Source of the DNA: DASWDH01 sp035318505
Lineage (GTDB): Bacteria; Myxococcota_A; Polyangia; Polyangiales; Polyangiaceae
NCBI GenBank assembly: GCA_035318505.1
Contig: DATHEQ010000016.1
Location: 49,909-113,908 of the forward strand
Direction: 5' to 3'
DNA length: 64,000 nucleotides
Positions within the stretch are counted from its first letter, which is position 1. The number at the start of each line of letters is the position of its first letter. Both the position numbers and the translations under genes were made by a program. Of this stretch, positions 34,294 through 44,069 are shown piece by piece. The notes below the pieces were generated by a model. It made no database searches. It saw only the letters and a list, made by a program, of their open reading frames with translations, and was not told the DNA's origin.

Positions 34294-35705
34294 TTGTCCT
34301 CCAATTTCGCTTCGGGGAGGATGGTGCGCATCTCGGAAATGGAGATGGTGGGTAGAAAGCGGATGAAGAGAAACAGCAGCGAGAAAAACAGGCCGAGTGT
34401 GCCGAGGAACGTCGAGATGTCCCAGAAGGTGCCGTGGTACATCCCCCACGACGATGGCAAGAAATCGCGGTGCAGGCTGGTGACGATGATGACGAACCGT
34501 TCGAGCCACATCCCGACGTTGACGATGATGGAGATGATGAAAAGGAGCGCGACGTTGTCGCGTACGCGGCGAAACCAGAGAAGCTGCGGAATGACGATAT
34601 TGCAGGCCCAGAGCATGGCGTAATAAAACCGATAGGGGCCGAAGACCCGGTTTTCGACCATCGCTATTTCGTGCTCATTGCCGCTATAAAACGCCATGAA
34701 GATCTCGGTGAGGTAGCCGTAAGCCACGATGAGCCCCGTCACCAGCATCACCTTGGCCATGTTGTGCAGGTGGCGCATGGTGATGAAATCTTCCAAACGA
34801 AAGAGCTTGCGGAGCGGAATGGACAGCGACATCACCATCGCGAAGCCGGAGAACACGGCGCCGGCCACGAAGTACGGCGGAAAGATGGTGGTGTGCCAAC
34901 CCGGCACGACGGCGACGGCGAAGTCGAAGCTCACCACGGTATGCACGGAGAGCACGAGCGGCGTCGCGAGCCCGGCCAAGAGCAGGTACGCCGTTTCGTA
35001 GTTGTGCCAGTGCGCGGCCGAACCGCGCCATCCCATGGCGCCGAACCCGTAGATGAGTTTAGCGATCTTGCTCTTGGAGCGATCGCGCAAGGTGGCCAGG
35101 TCGGGCAGGAGCCCCACGTACCAGAAGAGGATGGACGTGATGCCGTACGTACTGACGGCGAACACGTCCCAGACGAGCGGGCTGCGAAACTGCGGCCAGG
35201 TGCCCATCGAGCTCGGGTACGGAAATAGCCAATAGAAGAGCCACGGACGCCCGAGGTGCAAGATGGGGTACTGCGCCGCGCAGGCCACGGCGAAGATCGT
35301 CATCGCTTCGGCGAAGCGGTTGATCGACGTGCGCCACTGTTGCCGAAATAGCAGCAAGATGGCGGAAATCAGCGTGCCGGCGTGACCGATGCCGACCCAC
35401 CACACGAAGTTGACGATGCCCCAACCCCACGCCACGGGAATGTTGATTCCCCAGATGCCAATCCCTTTGATGAAGAGATAGCCGACAGAAATGAGAAATA
35501 GGTTGAGCAGCGCGAAGGCGACCGCGAAGGCTGGGTACCACCACCGCGGCGTCTTTTGCAGGACCGCCGAGCTGATCTTGTCGGTGAGCGTGGCCGCCGT
35601 GTACCCCGGCGCCACGATGGGGAGGCTCGGTCGCGACGAGAGCGTCTGCGGTATCGAGGGGCGCGAGGGCGGCTCGATGATGGTGGGAGGGCCCGGAGGG
35701 TTCAC
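34290..35705 (-). CDS. actC: Alternative complex III subunit ActC (NrfD/PsrC-like membrane subunit)
   Basis: 471 residues from GTG at 35705 (GTGA overlap with actB). The N-terminal 35 residues are Pro/Ser-rich. Ten membrane helices include WYPAFAVAFALLNLFLISVG, WGIVNFVWWVGIGHAGTLIS and AHWHNYETAYLLLAGLATPL. The motifs WWVGIGHAGT and LHxLG-like HLGRPWLFYWLFPYPS mark the quinol-interacting NrfD-type subunit. A long in-frame extension upstream overlaps actB and is rejected. Confidence 0.95.
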   Translation of the reverse strand: MNPPGPPTIIEPPSRPSIPQTLSSRPSLPIVAPGYTAATLTDKISSAVLQKTPRWWYPAFAVAFALLNLFLISVGYLFIKGIGIWGINIPVAWGWGIVNFVWWVGIGHAGTLISAILLLFRQQWRTSINRFAEAMTIFAVACAAQYPILHLGRPWLFYWLFPYPSSMGTWPQFRSPLVWDVFAVSTYGITSILFWYVGLLPDLATLRDRSKSKIAKLIYGFGAMGWRGSAAHWHNYETAYLLLAGLATPLVLSVHTVVSFDFAVAVVPGWHTTIFPPYFVAGAVFSGFAMVMSLSIPLRKLFRLEDFITMRHLHNMAKVMLVTGLIVAYGYLTEIFMAFYSGNEHEIAMVENRVFGPYRFYYAMLWACNIVIPQLLWFRRVRDNVALLFIISIIVNVGMWLERFVIIVTSLHRDFLPSSWGMYHGTFWDISTFLGTLGLFFSLLFLFIRFLPTISISEMRTILPEAKLEDK

Positions 35706-38700
35706 GATTCCTCGAGCTCCGGGTTGGGATTTTTGATCTTGGCGAGGTAGGTCGTGCGCGGTTGGGTATTGAGCTCCGCCAGAACGCCGTAGTCGTGCGG
35801 CTCGGCTTTGAGCTTGGCGACCTGGCTGCCCGGGTCGTTGATGTTTCCGAACACGATGGTGTCGGTGGGGCACGCTTGCTGACATGCCGTGACGATCTCG
35901 CCGTCGCGAATCGGTCGATCCTCTTTCTCGGCTTCGATGCGCTTGGCGCTGATGCGCTGCACGCAATACGTGCATTTCTCCATCACGCCACGCGTGCGCA
36001 CCGTCACGTCGGGGTTGCGCATCAGCTTGAGCACCGGCGTCTCGGTGTCGCTGTATTTGAAGAAATTGAAACGCCGCACCTTGTAGGGACAGTTGTTGGA
36101 ACAGTATTTCGTCCCCACGCAGCGGTTGTAGACCATGTCGTTGAGCCCCTCCGAGCTGTGCACGGTGGCTCCAACCGGACACACCACCTCGCAGGGCGCT
36201 TGCTCACAGTGCTGGCACATCATCGGTTGATGGTGCGTCGCCGTGAGCTCCTTCTCGTCGCCTTCCCAGTAGCGGTCGATGCGCAGCCAATGCATGGCCC
36301 GCCCGCGCCCGACTTCTTCTTTTCCCACGACGGGAATGTTGTTTTCGGCCTGGCAAGCGACGACGCACGCGTTGCAGGCAATGCAAGAGGACAGATCGAC
36401 CGTCATGCCCCAGGCGTATCCCTTGTATTCGAAACCGGGGTAGAGACGGTCGCTCTTCTTCGGCGCCTCGCCCATCTTCTCGGCGAACTCGGGATCGCGC
36501 TTGAAGTCCGCGATCGTGCCGGCGCGCACGAGCGCGCGGCCCTCCATGTGGTAGGTGGCCTGCGTGCTGACCAGAGGCAATCGCCGCGGCGTGGGCGCCA
36601 GTGTGACCGGCGCGCCCCACAGCTTGGCCGAGGTGCGCAAGGGATAGGCGTCGAAACCGGCGCCGTTGCCGACCTGGCCGGCGCGCCGGCGCCCGTACCC
36701 GAGGTGGACGACGATGACGTCGTCGGAAAGGCCGGGAAGCACCCACACCGGTGCGTCGATGTTCCTTCCGTTCGCGGAGACGGTCATCACCGCGCCGCCG
36801 CCGAGGACATGCTCGTCGGTGAGACCGAGCGCGCGCCCTCGCGCCAACGAAACGAGGACGGCGTTGTCCCAGGTGAGCTTGGTAAAAGGTTTGGGCAGCT
36901 CTTGCAGCCAACCGTTATTGGCAAAACGCCCGTCGTGGATGTTGGGATCCGGGCGAAGAACGAGGGTGAGCTCCGGCCCCACTTTTTCTCGTGCGAGCGT
37001 GGCGGCGGCCTTCTCGACGGCAGCAGCGTCGAGCGCGAAGTTCACCACGGGCAATGCGCTTTCCGCCATGACCCCGTCATGCAGCGTACGACGCCAGAAG
37101 GCTTCGAAGTTTGCGCCGGCGCGCTCTTTTTGCCAGTGGCCTTTGACGATGTCGTGGCTCGACTCGGCCGGCCTTTCGAGAAGAGCGGACAAGAGCTGCA
37201 GCGTCGATTTCGATTCAGAATAGAGGGGCTCGATGAGGGGCTGAACGATGGAGACAGTTCCGTCGAATGCGCGAAGGTCGGCCCACGCTTCCAGAAAATG
37301 CGCCTCTGGCACGTGCCATTGGCAATATTCGGCAGTCTCGTCGGCGTGGAGCCCGAGGTGAATGCGCAGCGCTGCTTTTTGGATGGCGGCTTTGAAGTCG
37401 AGGTCGGATGGCGCCGTGAACACAGGATTCGCGCCGGCAATGACGAGCGTGTCCACTTGCCCGCCGCGCAAATCGTTCACGAGATCGGCGAGGGAGGCCA
37501 GCTGGTCAGTGGGGTTCGCCTCGACCGGGTCGGTATAGATCACCGTCGTGCCCACGTTTTGGAGCGCCGTATTGATGGCGTGGGCGAGCGCGTGCAGCTC
37601 TTTGGCGGCGTATTCTCCGGCGACGACCACGCTTCGCCCCGCGTTGCGCTTGAGATCGCGCGCGACGGCTGTCGCGAATTTGTCGAGCTTCGGATCGAGC
37701 GCCGGCTTCGCGATGCCGGCCACACCGCATTCGGCGGCGATCGCGAGCGCGACGGACGACAAGCGGGCCGGCGTCACCGCCAAGCGATGATCGGACGCCG
37801 CGCCAGCGAGCGTGAGCGTCGTTTCGATGACGTAGAGGCGTGACAGGTTGGCCTCGCGCACCCGCAGGTGCCGGCGCGAGCTCCAATCTTTGGCGTACCT
37901 GACGGCGGCCGGGCCCTCGCTCAAGAAATCGGCGTCGAGCGAAACGACGACGTCGGCCTTGCGGAAGTCGTAGCGCGTCTCGACGTACCTGCGAAACGCG
38001 ATCATGGCGCCTGCGCGCGCGCTGTCGCGACCCGCCGGCTCCCACTGATGCCATTTGGCCTTGGGATACGCAGTGAGAAACTCGCGGATTTGCCGCGCCA
38101 GGGTGGGGGAGGTGACGGTCTCCGTCAGGATGCGCACCCCCGCGCCTAGCAGCGGTTTTTGGGCTTTTAGAACGCCCGCGAGCTCGTCGGTGAGATCCTT
38201 CCACGTGTGGATGCTCCCGAGTCGCGTGATGACCTGCGAGCGATCGGGGTCGTAAAGATCGAGGAGAGCGGCTTGGGTGATGGCGTCGGTCGCCCCGAGG
38301 CTTGCGGGGTGCTGCGGATTGCCTTCCAGCTTGGTGGGGCGTCCGAGGTGGCTTTCTGCGAGAACGCCGCGGGCGTAGCCGCCCATGGAGACGGCCGTGG
38401 CAAAGAAGAGCGGCTTGCCGGGAACCACCTCTTCCGGCTGCTTCACGTAGGGGACGACGCGCTCGAACGGCTGGCGCGTGCATGACGCGAGCCCTGCGAG
38501 CGCCATCGATGCCGCAGAAAGCTCGAAAAGCCGGCGTCGCGAAAGGCCGCTCACTTCGTATTCGGCCGCCTGACGCGGGAACTGGCGCTCGAGAAAAGCG
38601 GGGTACGATTCTTTTTGCGCGAGCTCCTCGAAGCTTTTCCAGAAGCGTGGACCGCGCGCCTCGCGCAGCTCGTCCCCAGCAGCGTCGAGATCGGCGAGCT

Positions 38701-38749
38701 CGTTCGAGGGAACGGCGTCGACATCGGGGCGAGACGGGTCGTGCGTCAT
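35702..38749 (-). CDS. actB: Alternative complex III subunit ActB (molybdopterin-oxidoreductase-like plus iron-sulfur domains)
   Basis: 1015 residues. A Tat-like motif (GLSRRRLFELSAASMALAG, Arg71-73) lies about 70 residues in, as usual for ActB. The first two-thirds (about 100-740) has the molybdopterin oxidoreductase fold but no evident cofactor ligand, as expected, because ActB holds no molybdenum. The last third is a ferredoxin-type domain with four cluster motifs: CIACNACVVACQ, CQHCEQAPCEVVCPV, CVGTKYCSNNCPYKVRRFNF, and CTYCVQRI with CQQACPTD. It carries electrons between quinol site and haems. It starts 19 bp after actA. Confidence 0.96.
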   Translation of the reverse strand: MTHDPSRPDVDAVPSNELADLDAAGDELREARGPRFWKSFEELAQKESYPAFLERQFPRQAAEYEVSGLSRRRLFELSAASMALAGLASCTRQPFERVVPYVKQPEEVVPGKPLFFATAVSMGGYARGVLAESHLGRPTKLEGNPQHPASLGATDAITQAALLDLYDPDRSQVITRLGSIHTWKDLTDELAGVLKAQKPLLGAGVRILTETVTSPTLARQIREFLTAYPKAKWHQWEPAGRDSARAGAMIAFRRYVETRYDFRKADVVVSLDADFLSEGPAAVRYAKDWSSRRHLRVREANLSRLYVIETTLTLAGAASDHRLAVTPARLSSVALAIAAECGVAGIAKPALDPKLDKFATAVARDLKRNAGRSVVVAGEYAAKELHALAHAINTALQNVGTTVIYTDPVEANPTDQLASLADLVNDLRGGQVDTLVIAGANPVFTAPSDLDFKAAIQKAALRIHLGLHADETAEYCQWHVPEAHFLEAWADLRAFDGTVSIVQPLIEPLYSESKSTLQLLSALLERPAESSHDIVKGHWQKERAGANFEAFWRRTLHDGVMAESALPVVNFALDAAAVEKAAATLAREKVGPELTLVLRPDPNIHDGRFANNGWLQELPKPFTKLTWDNAVLVSLARGRALGLTDEHVLGGGAVMTVSANGRNIDAPVWVLPGLSDDVIVVHLGYGRRRAGQVGNGAGFDAYPLRTSAKLWGAPVTLAPTPRRLPLVSTQATYHMEGRALVRAGTIADFKRDPEFAEKMGEAPKKSDRLYPGFEYKGYAWGMTVDLSSCIACNACVVACQAENNIPVVGKEEVGRGRAMHWLRIDRYWEGDEKELTATHHQPMMCQHCEQAPCEVVCPVGATVHSSEGLNDMVYNRCVGTKYCSNNCPYKVRRFNFFKYSDTETPVLKLMRNPDVTVRTRGVMEKCTYCVQRISAKRIEAEKEDRPIRDGEIVTACQQACPTDTIVFGNINDPGSQVAKLKAEPHDYGVLAELNTQPRTTYLAKIKNPNPELEES

Positions 38750-38768
38750 TCTTTTCCTTGGCGTGCGA

Positions 38769-39425
38769 TCAGCGGTGACAGGTGTTGCAGCTCGTCAAAT
38801 CGCCGGTCGTCCGGAGGTGGTACTCCTTGGCCAGCGTTGCCCCGAGGGTCGCTTGATCTTCCGCCTTCCACGTCATGCTGAAGATCTCTTCTTTGGGGCG
38901 CAGGTGCTCTTCGGGGTTGCGATGGCAATCGAGACACCAGCGCATTTGCAGCGGGTGCACGCTGCGCATGAGGGCCATCGTGTCGACGCGACCATGGCAT
39001 TCGACGCAGCCGACCCCTTTGGCCACGTGGATGCTGTGATTGAAGTAGGCAAAATCGGGCAAATCGTGAACCTTCGTCCACCGTATCGGCTCGCCCGACC
39101 TGTAGCTCGCGCGCACCGGCTCGAGCATCGGACTGTCTTTCCAGATGAGCTGGTGGCAGTTGTAACAAGTGGACGTCGGAGGAATGCCGGCCGTGGCCGA
39201 CGTTTCGACCGACGTGTGGCAGTAGCGACAATCGATGCCTAGTCCGCCCACGTGGTGCTCGTGGCTGAACGGGATCGGCTGCGTGAGCGTGAGGTTCTTA
39301 CGAGTCGTGTACCCGGCGCGGTCCACAATCATGAAGACGCCCAAAAGCAAGGCCGCGACGAACACCGCGGACAAAATCGAGATCTTCGAGAGTGTGTTCG
39401 TGCTCCGGTGGAAGATCTGAGCCAT
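38769..39425 (-). CDS. actA: Alternative complex III subunit ActA, pentahaem cytochrome c
   Basis: 218 residues. One N-terminal membrane helix (about 15-35, ILSAVFVAALLLGVFMIVD) is followed by five haem c sites: CRYCH, CYNCH, CVECH, CLDCH and CNTCH, the last at the very C-terminus. SHEHHVGGLGIDCRYCH and YFNHSIHVAKGVGCVECH supply axial His residues. Five haems match ActA of ACIII. It is the first gene of the 12-gene act-cox operon, so the promoter should lie upstream of 39425. Confidence 0.95.
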   Translation of the reverse strand: MAQIFHRSTNTLSKISILSAVFVAALLLGVFMIVDRAGYTTRKNLTLTQPIPFSHEHHVGGLGIDCRYCHTSVETSATAGIPPTSTCYNCHQLIWKDSPMLEPVRASYRSGEPIRWTKVHDLPDFAYFNHSIHVAKGVGCVECHGRVDTMALMRSVHPLQMRWCLDCHRNPEEHLRPKEEIFSMTWKAEDQATLGATLAKEYHLRTTGDLTSCNTCHR

Positions 39426-40164
39426 CCACCCAATTCCTTCCCTCAGCGGGACATGCGACGCACTTCATCCAAGGCAGCTTCCCCCCGCGGCACGAAGTCG
39501 ACGTGCCCCCGGCTCGACCTAGAGGCCGGCGAGTATACGCTTCGTGCTTCGGTGAACAAGACGAGAGAAGATCGTGCGAGTCGGACCTCCGGTGGTGGAC
39601 GGTAGCGGACCATTGGGTCGTCGATGTTTCGAGCAATGATGTGGCGCGATGTGGGGCGCAAGGCGCACTTGTTCAAGGGGGACCTTCCGGCCGAGCCGCC
39701 GTGAACAAGCTCGGGGGGATTGTTGGGGCGCGGAGCCTAGTGACGACGACGGGACGCGCAAGCAGAATTTTTTGCGCGAAGTGCGGGTGCGGTGCAACGC
39801 AGCTGCCGTTCGAAAGCGTGACAGCGGATATGGTTCTCGTGACGCATCGTGATCGGCTCGCATTGAAGAGGGGCCACTCGTCAAGCCACAAGACCAGCCA
39901 TGCGAGGCTGGATACGAAGGTCGCGCCGAATAGGCCAAGTGCTCCGAGCCACACCGCTACGGCGACAATTGCGAACAAGTGCCTACGGTATCACGTGAGG
40001 GTCGGTTGCGGGACAAGCGGCAGCATCGAGGTGCTTCACCACCTACGACAGACGTTGTGCTGGTGCACGCCGGTGGTTCGGGTTCGGCGACCGTCGAGGC
40101 GGGGTGGATTGCTCAAATGGAATTTGGTGAGCGAGCCGTCGAACAGGTGATAGGGTTCGCCGGC
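39426..40164. other. Long region upstream of the act-cox operon, no convincing gene
   Basis: About 740 bases that should contain the operon promoter. On the minus strand 39673-39978, a TTG-started frame of 101 codons begins with a 30-residue hydrophobic stretch (MFAIVAVAVWLGALGLFGA) and could encode a small membrane protein, but the rest is basic and unlike a known family. I see no clear promoter boxes or repeats. Confidence 0.45.
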
Positions 40165-40947
40165 GTGAAGAGCGCCTCGCTCTGCCCTTTGGTCGTTGCC
40201 GCTTGTCTGTCTGGAATCATGCCCGCCTGTCGTGAGCGGAAGCCGTCCAATCAGACTGTCGCAGGCGACAAGGCGGACGAGCATGCGGCGCTCACTCGAT
40301 GTCGGGTCGACTCAGGCGGAAAATTCTCGAACGACGTAGATATCGACCTGCGGAGGGATCGCGAGAACTGCGGGGAATGCGGTCGGCTGTGTGCTCCGAA
40401 TTCGACGTGCCTCAGTGGCACCTGCCCAAGCTACAGCCGCCTCGTCACGCGATCGCTCAACACCTGCCTCGTTCGCGACAATGGTTCGATCCAGTGTTGG
40501 AGCAAGCTCGACGAGCGATCACCTATCATGGTCCATGACATCGATGGAATCGGACCGTCGCTCGAAATCCAGGGCGATTCGATGTCCATCTGTGCGCTAT
40601 CGCGCAGCGGCCATCTGAACTGCTGGGGCGAAAACTGGGGCCAAGCGATGAAAACACCCGCGCTCGCACCCATTCCCGATCCCGCGGAAAGCGGATCGCA
40701 CGGACAGCGGGCGGCACTGCCCAACAGAACGTTGACGGCCAATGTGCCCCATGTGGCACCGCGCGATTTCGAGGGCTACAAGGCGGTTGGTTGGGACGAC
40801 GGCGGGGAGCAATCTGACCCGCACGGCGCGAGAGCTTGGGACTCGCCGCGGAACACGCGCTTTGATCGCCGCGGCCGGCCTTGGATTGGTTACGTCGGCA
40901 TGGATGGTCTATCGGCTTTTCTCGCCTGCGCCGTCCGTGCCGGGTGA
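40165..40947 (+). pseudogene. RCC1-repeat lipoprotein, probable 3'-damaged remnant
   Basis: From GTG at 40165 the frame gives a lipoprotein signal (VKSASLCPLVVAACLSGIMP, then Cys), a CGECGRLCAPNSTCLSGTC module common ahead of RCC1 repeats in myxobacterial proteins, and about one and a half RCC1 repeats (NTCLVRDNGSIQCWSKLDER, then CALSRSGHLNCWGENWGQ). Full proteins have five to seven repeats and about 350-450 residues. After about 40690 the frame continues but turns into low-quality, Arg/Asp-rich sequence while another frame becomes better. I infer deletion and fusion to unrelated DNA. Confidence 0.5.
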
Positions 40948-41224
40948 GACTATGGCATCTGGAACGCCGTCCGGCGATCCAAGTTCTGGTCTTCCCATTC
41001 AGCAGGGGGGCGATGCGCGTCCCACGGGGAATGACCAGAAGGACCTCGCCAAGGTGGAAGCCATCGAAAACGCTTCGCCGCTCGAAACAGCAACGCCGAC
41101 GCCCACGGCCTCCGCTTCGCCGTCGGGCCGCCCCGCGGAGAAGACGGCTCCGAAACCTCGATCGCGCCCTACGCGGCCCGTCGATCCGGCGCCGGCTCAA
41201 TCTGATGATCTGATGAGGCCCTAG
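40742..41224 (+). pseudogene. Transmembrane-plus-linker fragment, possibly kinase C-terminal tail
   Basis: 160 codons. A basic stretch (TRTARELGTRRGTRALI) leads into one membrane helix (AAAGLGLVTSAWMVYRLF) and a Pro/Ser/Thr/Lys-rich tail (TPTPTASASPSGRP). This layout is that of the segment after the catalytic domain in myxobacterial Ser/Thr kinases, but no kinase motifs precede it here; the region in front belongs to the RCC1 remnant in another frame. It may be a decayed piece or a small membrane protein. The start is not determined. Confidence 0.35.
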
Positions 41225-41244
41225 TCAGGACGGGTTCGACGGCA

Positions 41245-42597
41245 TTATCTCCGGCGCTTGAACCGCCGCGATCGAGCTGCTGCGATGAGCGCCAGGCCCG
41301 AGAGGAAGAAGGTCGCGGCGCGCGACGAATCGTCACGCCCAATGCGGCAGCTGCAGCTGCCGTCATCGGCGCTCGATCCAGCGCTCCCACCGGTTGTACC
41401 GGATCCTCCGCGTCCACCCGTCGTGCTCGCCCCGGCAGTGGAACCGCTCGCACCACCGCTGCCAGTTGTGCCGCCGGTTGCGCCAGCACCGCCGGTGCCC
41501 GTCGCGCCTCCGGTACCGGTGCCGCTGGATCCGCCGCTTCCGCCGCTTCCGGACGCGCCCGCGGCGCCGCCTTTGCCCGCCGCGCCACCTGTTCCGCTGG
41601 TGCCGCCCGTTGCACCGCCGCTACCCGCGGCACCACCGCTGCCTGCCGTGCCACCGCTGCCCGCGGCGCCACCGGTGCCGGCCGTGCCGCTTGATCCAGC
41701 TGCGCCTGAGGAGCCTGCTGTGCCTCCCGCGCCTGCCGAACCGTCGCTTGCGTCGCCGGGGACCGAGACGTCACCCCCGTCACCGCGGTCCGTCAAGACG
41801 TCACTGACTGACGCGTCTTTGGGGCCCGCGTCCGGCGTGCCGCCGTCTTGTTGCATGCAGGGGTGCGTTTGGCGCCACGTGTTGAATTGCGTGCGGAGGG
41901 CGGTGACCGCGTTTTGGCTGGATGCATTGGCGTTGGAGAGCCTCAGATATGACCCAGCGGTTTGTCCGACGAGATCCACTTCGATGCTTGCAGCGTCTGA
42001 GGGAATGGAGGGTCTGCAGCGGTCATCGCCCTCGCCGTTTTGTGCACCCGCCTCCAATGCGAGCATCATTTTTTCGGCCAGATCGCAACCTCCGCCAAGG
42101 AAAGCCGTCTCCGCCTGGTCAATGACTGCACCGCTGGTGAGAACGTTGCCCTGAATCGAATAGGTATAAGTCCCGAGCGTTCCTTGCTTGGAACCTCGCC
42201 AAAGTTTGACCGACGTACCCGTGCCCGTAAATGCTGCCGCGCGGCCCTGAAGATCAGCAATACCGTATTGGCGTTCGTTGTATTCGGCATCCCACGTAGG
42301 CCGGGTGATGTCGGTGATGATGGCGGCCGGAGCCATTCCCATATTGAGCAAGTCCACGCCGCGATCGCGACCCGTGGCATATGCTTTCGCTTGTGCGTTT
42401 ATCCCACCCTTGCCGGGCGCTCCCTCATAAACGACTAAGACGCCTTGCGCGCCAACGCACGACGTGACAGCTCCACCGACCGCCTGGGTCGCCGCGTCGG
42501 TAGCCACGATGGAGTACGTTGCCTCCGCCGGTGTGGTCACAACGAGGAGCAAAGGAAGAAGCGACGAGCTCGCGAGAATCCGACGGCGATAGGGCAT
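41245..42597 (-). CDS. DUF1028 (Ntn-hydrolase-like) protein with Gly-rich stalk and MYXO-CTERM-like tail
   Basis: 450 residues from ATG at 42597 with GGAGGG upstream. Signal peptide ends near PAEA|TYS. DUF1028 spans about 26-240: the mature N-terminus TYSIVATDAATQAVGGAVTS, then GKGGINAQAKAY, AAFTGTGTSVKLWRG and GNVLTSGAVIDQAETAFL. DUF1028 has an Ntn-hydrolase-like fold, often with a new N-terminal Thr or Ser; here Thr would be the first mature residue if cleavage is at AEA|T. A 150-residue Gly/Ala/Thr stalk follows. The end is CSCRIGRDD, a hydrophobic helix (ATFFLSGLALIAAA) and RRFKRRR, a MYXO-CTERM-like tag for surface anchoring. Confidence 0.88.
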   Translation of the reverse strand: MPYRRRILASSSLLPLLLVVTTPAEATYSIVATDAATQAVGGAVTSCVGAQGVLVVYEGAPGKGGINAQAKAYATGRDRGVDLLNMGMAPAAIITDITRPTWDAEYNERQYGIADLQGRAAAFTGTGTSVKLWRGSKQGTLGTYTYSIQGNVLTSGAVIDQAETAFLGGGCDLAEKMMLALEAGAQNGEGDDRCRPSIPSDAASIEVDLVGQTAGSYLRLSNANASSQNAVTALRTQFNTWRQTHPCMQQDGGTPDAGPKDASVSDVLTDRGDGGDVSVPGDASDGSAGAGGTAGSSGAAGSSGTAGTGGAAGSGGTAGSGGAAGSGGATGGTSGTGGAAGKGGAAGASGSGGSGGSSGTGTGGATGTGGAGATGGTTGSGGASGSTAGASTTGGRGGSGTTGGSAGSSADDGSCSCRIGRDDSSRAATFFLSGLALIAAARSRRFKRRR

Positions 42598-42882
42598 TTA
42601 TCCCTCCACCGCGGGACCCTAGCGTGAAAGCTGCGGCGCCTCGAGCAAATCCTATAAGGAACGACGCCGATGGCGATGGCTGCCAAACGCGCTGCTTTGG
42701 CGTGCTACCGGATACGCGCTCCAACTCCGAGCTGGCCTACGCGTTGCGTCAGACGCGCCTCACGTGGGCGCTGCAATCGAGCGTAACGAAACAAAACGCG
42801 CACGATGAGCAACGCGGCGCGCAGTCGGTGTGAGCGGCGAAATGTCCTTGGCGCCGGCAGCTCGCACGGTAAGAGAGGGCGC

Positions 42883-44022
42883 ATGAGCAAGCGCGCCATC
42901 CGAGGTACGTACGCAATCGCATCCCTTGCCCTGCTCGCGCTTGCGCTCGCCGCGTGCGCTCGCCCGGGCTCGCCTCCTGGGGCACCGACGGCCAATCCTG
43001 ACGACCCTGCCGCGTGGCGGCGCGCCGTCCCCATCTTCGACGTGCACGGTCATATCGATCCCGACTCCATCGAAAAGACTCTCGCGGCGATGGACGCGAA
43101 CTTCGTCGCGCGCATGGTGAATCTCACGGCTGGAGAAGACGCGGCGGAGTTTGCGGCCGCGAAGCGGCAGTTCGACGCGAGAGGGAAGGGGAGGTTCGTT
43201 CTTTACGTCAATGACGTCTACACGAAGCACCCCATCGAGGACCCGGCGTTCGGGCAAAAAGTCGCGGCGACGATCGACGAAGCGGTGCGGCTCGGTGCCA
43301 AGGGGCTGAAGATTTCGAAGACGCTCGGCCTTTTCTGGCGCGACGCGCACGGCAAAGTCATCGCCATCGACGACGCGCGGCTCGAACCGATGTGGAAGGC
43401 GTGCGCGCGGCTCGGCATTCCCGTCTCCATTCACAGCGGCGATCCCAAAGCGTTTTGGCTCCCCGTCGATCCGAGCAACGAGCGCTTCGAAGAGCTCAAG
43501 GATCACCCGAAGTGGGCTTTCGGCGGTGGCGAGTATCCGGCGCGCGCCGACATTCTGAGCCAGCTCGAACATGTCGTCGCGACGCACCCCGACGTGACGT
43601 TCGTCGGCGTGCACTTCGGCAACGATCCGGAGGACGTCGATCATGTGGCGGCGCTCTTGCGCAAGTACCGCAACTACAACGTCGACATCGCCGCGCGCAT
43701 CCCCGAAATTGGGCGTCAGGATCCGGCCAAACTGCGCGCGCTCTTCGTCGAGTTTCAGGACCGCATTTTGTTCGGCACCGATTTCATGGTGTTCAAAGAG
43801 GGGTACATCCTCGGCGCTGGTCCCGTCGTTCACTCGGAAGAACAGGTGAAGACGTTCTTCGATGCGCAGTTTCGCTTCCTCGAAACGAACGCGCGGCAGA
43901 TGGAGCATCCGACGCCCATTCAAGGGCGGTGGAAGATCGACGCCATCGGGCTGCCGCGCGACGTGCTCGAGAAGATCTATTTCAAGAACGCGGAGCGCAT
44001 CATCTTGAAGCAGCCGAGATGA
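42883..44022 (+). CDS. Amidohydrolase-superfamily lipoprotein (TIM barrel)
   Basis: 379 residues from ATG at 42883, with AAGAGAGG upstream. Signal peptide ends in lipobox LALAAC. The barrel matches amidohydrolase 2 (PF04909-like): FDVHGHIDPDSI for the first metal ligands, GLKISKTLG, VSIHSGDPKAFW, VTFVGVHFGNDPEDV and RILFGTDFMV for the catalytic Asp. The enzyme probably hydrolyses or decarboxylates a small molecule in the envelope; metal and substrate are not determined. The stop overlaps an in-frame ATG of the next gene, so the two may be co-translated. Confidence 0.88.
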   Translation: MSKRAIRGTYAIASLALLALALAACARPGSPPGAPTANPDDPAAWRRAVPIFDVHGHIDPDSIEKTLAAMDANFVARMVNLTAGEDAAEFAAAKRQFDARGKGRFVLYVNDVYTKHPIEDPAFGQKVAATIDEAVRLGAKGLKISKTLGLFWRDAHGKVIAIDDARLEPMWKACARLGIPVSIHSGDPKAFWLPVDPSNERFEELKDHPKWAFGGGEYPARADILSQLEHVVATHPDVTFVGVHFGNDPEDVDHVAALLRKYRNYNVDIAARIPEIGRQDPAKLRALFVEFQDRILFGTDFMVFKEGYILGAGPVVHSEEQVKTFFDAQFRFLETNARQMEHPTPIQGRWKIDAIGLPRDVLEKIYFKNAERIILKQPR

Positions 44023-44069
44023 GCGGAAGGCCGCTGGTCAGCGTGATGCGCGATCGGTATGCTGCCGCC

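Noticed and set aside
35762..37843. 693-codon plus-strand frame over actB
   Set aside because: Fully antisense to actB, which has clear iron-sulfur motifs; no recognisable protein pattern.
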